Shown here: positions 6,057 to 8,699 of the stretch, piece after piece
How positions within the stretch are numbered: position 1 is the stretch's first letter
How the letters are laid out: each line of letters starts with the position of its first letter
From: Actinomycetota bacterium
GTDB taxonomy: Bacteria; Actinomycetota; Thermoleophilia; Gaiellales; Gaiellaceae
Assembly (NCBI GenBank): GCA_005884155.1
Contig: VAXD01000084.1
Coordinates: 559-9,257 of the forward strand
Length of the DNA stretch: 8,699 bases
Direction of reading: 5' to 3'
Program-made: the position numbers and the translations under genes
Notes under the pieces: generated by a model
What the model saw: the letters and a program-made list of their open reading frames with translations, nothing else
Told to the model about the DNA's origin: nothing
The model's database searches: none

Positions 6057-6683
6057 GTGGCGACCCGCCTCACAGGGCTGACCGGAGCGACGCTGCCACA
6101 GGTGGCCGGCGTCTGCCACGAGTGCGTCTGGTGGCAGTCGCGCACAGCGGGTCGCCGCGTGGACAAGCGCCGCTGGATCGAGAAGGCCGAGACGGAGTTC
6201 GGCGCCTGGGGCACGGTCTACTACGACGACGACGGTCTTGTGCTCGGCTCGATGCAGTACGGCGTCGCGCCGCTCTTCCCGCGCGCCTACGAGCTGCCGG
6301 GCGGCCCCCCTTCGGATGACGCGGTGCTCGTCACCTGCGCGTACCTGTTCGACCGCTCGAGCCCATGGGTGCTGCAGTCGCTGTTCCTCGCCGCGATTGG
6401 CGACGCTAAGGACAAGGGCGCGGCCGCGCTCGAAACGTTTGCGTACCGCTATCCCGAGGGCGAGTCCGACTACGAGCGCTTCCTCGTCCACCGAACCGTC
6501 TTTCCACGCGACTTCCTCTCCGACTTCGGCTTCCGAACGGTGCGCGCGTCGGGACCGCTCGAGCTGGCGCGGCTGGAGCTCGGCGGGCTTGTGCCCGTGC
6601 TGGAAGGGAAGCGCTGGAAGGTGCTGAGGGCACTGCGGGAGGCGTTCCTCCCGGAGCCGGTTCCCGAGCCGCGGCGTCCCTAG
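6057..6683 (+). CDS. GNAT-like acetyltransferase family protein
   Basis: A 208-residue soluble protein. After a short N-terminal lead it has C20-H-E-C23-V-W-W, a small cysteine pair motif, then KAETEFGAWGTVYYDDDGLVLGSMQYG, which reads like the strand pair of a GNAT fold. A conserved-looking core (SDDAVLVTCAYL, WVLQSLFLAAIGDAKDKGAAALETFAYR) would be the acetyl-CoA-binding strand and helix. ERFLVHRTVFPRDFLSDFGFRTVR is a typical GNAT end, where a neighbouring residue changes the chain to GF-x-x-VR. The classical R/Q-x-x-G-x-G/A loop is not clear, so catalysis is unproven and the substrate is unknown. The GTG start follows a TACAAT box, consistent with a leaderless message. The TAG stop overlaps the stop of the opposite-strand MshEN gene. 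Confidence 0.65.
   Translation: MATRLTGLTGATLPQVAGVCHECVWWQSRTAGRRVDKRRWIEKAETEFGAWGTVYYDDDGLVLGSMQYGVAPLFPRAYELPGGPPSDDAVLVTCAYLFDRSSPWVLQSLFLAAIGDAKDKGAAALETFAYRYPEGESDYERFLVHRTVFPRDFLSDFGFRTVRASGPLELARLELGGLVPVLEGKRWKVLRALREAFLPEPVPEPRRP
6636..6653 (-). terminator. Hairpin after the MshEN gene stop (terminator-like, no T tract)
   Basis: CGGGAGG (6636-6642) pairs perfectly with CCTCCCG (6647-6653) around a CGTT loop. On the minus strand it begins 27 bases past the stop of the MshEN gene, within the 3' coding end of the GNAT-like gene. There is no T tract, and such stems arise by chance in GC-rich coding DNA, so a role in termination is only possible. Confidence 0.3.
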
Positions 6684-7156
6684 TGGTACGCCGTCGCCCA
6701 GGCCGCGCGTAGCGCGGAGGGCGTGGTCACGAGCAGCCGCACCTCGCAACCGCCCAGCGCGAGCTTCAGCTTTGGCAACAGCGTCTCGTCGCTCGGGTCG
6801 ACGACGGCGACCGAGACCGTGTCGTCGGGGTGGACGCGGATCGGGATCACGCGCATCTCCTGCGCGTCGTGCTTGCGCAGGAGCTGAACGGCTCGGTAGT
6901 CGACGGAGGTGACGCCGATGTCGACGAATTCGATTTGCGCCTGCTCACCGAGCACCCGGGCGATGTCGTCCTCGAAGCAGAACCGCAATCGGACGAGCGC
7001 CTCGCCGAGCAGCTCGCCTTCCTGCTTCTGTTCGAGGGCCTGGTCGAGCTCGTCGTGCGTGACGAGGCCTTTGCGGAGCAAGAGCGCGCCAAGGTGCGAG
7101 CGGGGCTCGTTGTCGAAAAACTGGTGGTCAAGACGCGCTGGCCGCATTTGGGCCAC
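6680..7156 (-). CDS. Stand-alone MshEN (GspE N-terminal-like) domain protein
   Basis: A 158-residue protein consisting almost only of the domain found at the front of type II secretion/type IV pilus ATPases (GspE, PilB, MshE). Motif one is HLGALLLRKGLVTHDELDQA with Gln43 or Gln45 following. Motif two is LLGEALVRLRFCFEDDIARV followed by LGEQAQIEFVDI. These fit the two nonpolar repeats that bind cyclic-di-GMP in MshE, although the usual Arg before LG is His21 here. The remainder (VIPIRVHPDDTVSVAVVDPSD, residues from about 100) matches the second half of the GspE N domain, and the chain stops where a linker to the ATPase would begin. No Walker A motif is present. The listed start is GTG at 7156; ATG at 7147, three codons later, is equally good. 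It is 50 bases downstream of asd and may be a ligand sensor working with a pilus or another partner elsewhere. Confidence 0.8.
   Translation of the reverse strand: MAQMRPARLDHQFFDNEPRSHLGALLLRKGLVTHDELDQALEQKQEGELLGEALVRLRFCFEDDIARVLGEQAQIEFVDIGVTSVDYRAVQLLRKHDAQEMRVIPIRVHPDDTVSVAVVDPSDETLLPKLKLALGGCEVRLLVTTPSALRAAWATAYH
6703..6717 (+). terminator. Hairpin after the GNAT-like gene stop (terminator-like, no T tract)
   Basis: CCGCGC (6703-6708) and GCGCGG (6712-6717) form a perfect six-pair stem with a GTA loop, 20 bases past the TAG stop of the GNAT-like gene and inside the 3' end of the opposing MshEN gene. No T tract follows. It could serve as a weak terminator or as a chance hairpin. Confidence 0.3.
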
Positions 7157-7185
7157 TTATCGGGCGCGGGGCCAGCCGGCTTGAG

Positions 7186-7208
7186 GATGGAGCGGGATCC
7201 GCTCTATC
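7186..7208 (-). terminator. Hairpin at the asd stop codon
   Basis: On the minus strand GAGCGG and CCGCTC pair around a three-base ATC loop (core 7190-7204). After one A/C mismatch, three more pairs (GAT/ATC) extend the stem to 7186-7208, overlapping the asd TGA. It lies in the 50-base gap before the MshEN gene. No T tract follows, so it may only attenuate read-through. Confidence 0.35.
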
Positions 7209-8130
7209 AGGCGGCGACGGCTCGATGCGACAGCACGAGCTCGGCGATCTGGATGCCGTTCAGGGCTGCGCCCTTGCGCAGGTTGTCGCAGGCGAGGTGG
7301 AGAGCGAGGCCGTTCGCTGTGGCCGAGTCGCGCCGGATGCGGCCGACGAGCGCTTCGTCGCCACCGGCCGCCTGGCCGGGGGTCGGAAAGTCTTCGAGCC
7401 GGACCGACGGCGCTGCTCCCAGCAGCTCCCGCGCTTCGTCAGGCGTGAGCGGCCGCTCCGTCTCGACCCAGACCGACTCAGCGTGGCCGACAGGCACGGG
7501 CACTCGCACGCAGGTCGCACTGACCGGCAGCTCGGGGAGCTCGAGGATCTTGCGCGTCTCTTCGCGGATCTTCGCTTCCTCGTCGAACTCCTCGCCATCG
7601 TGCGTCCAGTCGACCGAGAGGTCGTGCTCGGCCTGCGGCTCGTCGAGCAGCTGCTGCAGCCGCTGGGCGCCCTTGCCCGAGACCGACTGGTAGGTCGCGA
7701 CGCGCACCGAGCGCAACCCGGCTGCGTCGAGCAACGGCTTGAGCACGAGCGTCAGCGGGATCGTCGAGCAGTTCGGGTTCGCGATCAGGCCGCTGTGCTC
7801 GAGGGCCCGGTCGCCGTTCACCTCCGGCACGACGAGCGGAATGCCCGGCTCGAGCCTGAACGCCTCGGACTTGTCGATGCAGAGCGCGCCGCCGCGCAAA
7901 GCATGCGGGACGAGCTCGCGGCTGGCCGTCGAACCGACCGAGAAGAAGCACACGTCGAAGGCGCCGAAGCTCTCGGGCGTCGCCTCCTCCACGCGCATCC
8001 CGCGCACTTCGCTGCCGGCCGAGCGGGCGGACGCGAGCAACGAGATGTCGTCGAAGCCGCGCTCGAGCAAAAGGTCGACCGTGACGCCGCCGACCGCGCC
8101 GGTCGCCCCGACGACCGCGACCCTAGGCAT
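7207..8130 (-). CDS. asd: Aspartate-semialdehyde dehydrogenase
   Basis: A 307-residue cytoplasmic enzyme that reduces beta-aspartyl phosphate to aspartate-semialdehyde with NADPH, the second step toward lysine, threonine, methionine and diaminopimelate. The NADP-binding turn GATGAVG begins at residue 8. The catalytic cysteine is Cys121 in NPNCSTIP, the substrate-binding segment is YQSVSGKGAQ, and the general-base His216 lies in CVRVPVPVGHAES. The C-terminal helix (LACDNLRKGAALNGIQIAEL) is typical of the family. The ATG at 8130 is chosen because it places the Rossmann turn correctly and has GGAG seven bases upstream; the frame runs on to 8154 within lysC. It overlaps the lysC 3' end by 8 bases, so the two are translated together. 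All key residues are intact. Confidence 0.96.
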   Translation of the reverse strand: MPRVAVVGATGAVGGVTVDLLLERGFDDISLLASARSAGSEVRGMRVEEATPESFGAFDVCFFSVGSTASRELVPHALRGGALCIDKSEAFRLEPGIPLVVPEVNGDRALEHSGLIANPNCSTIPLTLVLKPLLDAAGLRSVRVATYQSVSGKGAQRLQQLLDEPQAEHDLSVDWTHDGEEFDEEAKIREETRKILELPELPVSATCVRVPVPVGHAESVWVETERPLTPDEARELLGAAPSVRLEDFPTPGQAAGGDEALVGRIRRDSATANGLALHLACDNLRKGAALNGIQIAELVLSHRAVAA

Positions 8131-8699
8131 GTTGTCGCTCCGCCTCGGGCGCATCGAGCTCGAACGCGCGGTGCAGGGCGGTGACCGCGCTCTCGACCTG
8201 GTCGGTGCGCAGGTGGCAGGCGATCTTGATCGGTGACGTGGTCACGATCTCCGGCTCGATCCCGTTGTCGGCGAGCGTCTCGAAGGCCTTCGCGGCCACA
8301 CCGGGATGGCTCTTCATGCCGGCGCCGATCACGCTCACCTTGCCGAGGTCGTCTCGGGCGCTCCACTGAACGCCGAGCCCGTCGAGCACTTCCGAGGCGG
8401 CCTCGCGGTCCTCGGCCGGCGCCGAGAAGACGATCTCCGGCCCCGTCTGGACGATCGTGTCCACGTTCACACCGGCCTCGGCGAGCGCCGCGAACAGGCG
8501 CGCAGGCGTCGTTCCCTCGACGCGGTAGAGCGTCTCCTCGAGCGTGTGGGTGACCCCGGAGATGAGCGCCTTCTCGAGCATCCGTTCGTCCTCCTCCCGA
8601 ATCCAGGTGCCGTCCGCGGCCGAGAACGTCGAGCGGACGTGCAGCTTGACCGAGTGGTTGCGCGCGACCTCGACCGAGCGTACCTGGAGCACCTTCGCG
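8123..8699 (-). CDS. lysC: Aspartokinase, C-terminal regulatory part (truncated by window edge)
   Basis: The last 191 residues of aspartate kinase, which phosphorylates aspartate to open the aspartate amino acid pathway. The fragment begins AKVLQVRSVEVARNHSVKLHVRS, the end of the kinase domain. Two ACT domains follow: one around SGVTHTLEETLYRVEG to VDTIVQTG, and one starting GKVSVIGAGMKSHPGVAAKA and including EIVTTSPIKIACHL. In this family the two ACT units bind lysine and/or threonine for feedback inhibition; the exact effector cannot be read from the fragment. The N-terminal catalytic domain with the KFGGTS motif lies beyond the window. Its TAG stop at 8123-8125 lies inside the asd gene (8-base overlap), so lysC and asd form one operon. 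The GTG near 8692 is an internal valine, not a start. Confidence 0.95.
   Translation of the reverse strand, partial: AKVLQVRSVEVARNHSVKLHVRSTFSAADGTWIREEDERMLEKALISGVTHTLEETLYRVEGTTPARLFAALAEAGVNVDTIVQTGPEIVFSAPAEDREAASEVLDGLGVQWSARDDLGKVSVIGAGMKSHPGVAAKAFETLADNGIEPEIVTTSPIKIACHLRTDQVESAVTALHRAFELDAPEAERQHA

Noticed and set aside
6830..8184. Plus-strand frames of 287 and 319 codons
   Set aside because: They are antisense to the MshEN gene, asd and the lysC end, which have intact motifs, and their products resemble no family.

Overview
The window is GC-rich DNA of actinobacterial type. It is densely packed, with a strong preference for G or C at third codon positions, many GTG/TTG starts and stop/start overlaps. 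Gene content and wording of the proteins (an SdhA-SdhB-SdhE set, an LppX/LprG-like lipoprotein, a CHECVWW-type GNAT-like protein) suggest a deep-branching actinobacterium such as the Thermoleophilia; this placement is inference. No mobile element, CRISPR array, tRNA or rRNA is visible, and no stretch over 300 bases lacks a gene.

Layout. (1) 1-693, minus: N-terminal membrane half of an MprF/DUF2156-like protein, cut by the window edge. (2) 759-5993, plus: a tightly coupled run of five genes. These are sdhA (flavoprotein), a small lipoprotein, sdhB (iron-sulfur protein), sdhE (two-CCG-domain, HdrB-like subunit) and a metallophosphoesterase. (3) 6057-6683, plus: a GNAT-like protein with a probable leaderless promoter, preceded by a long imperfect inverted repeat. 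(4) 6680-7156, minus: a free-standing MshEN (GspE N-terminal-like) domain, probably a cyclic-di-GMP receptor. (5) 7207-8130 and 8123-8699, minus: asd and the 3' end of the aspartokinase gene (lysC), overlapping by 8 bases.

How the genes work together. SdhA, SdhB and SdhE together look like a non-classical (type E, SdhABE/MfrABE-like) succinate:quinone oxidoreductase. No SdhC/SdhD membrane anchor gene is present, SdhE carries two CCG cysteine motifs, and SdhB has a fourth cysteine at the third cluster, predicting a second [4Fe-4S] instead of [3Fe-4S]. SdhA lacks a signal peptide, so the dehydrogenase faces the cytoplasm. The lipoprotein gene sits between sdhA and sdhB and shares stop/start bases with both; this is the most unusual architectural feature. 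LysC and Asd carry out the first two steps of the aspartate family pathway (lysine, threonine, methionine, diaminopimelate).

I see no clearly new defence or mobile system. The points most worth following are the lipoprotein inside the type E sdh operon, the CTG start of sdhB, the stand-alone MshEN protein, and the stop-codon overlap and hairpins between the convergent genes.
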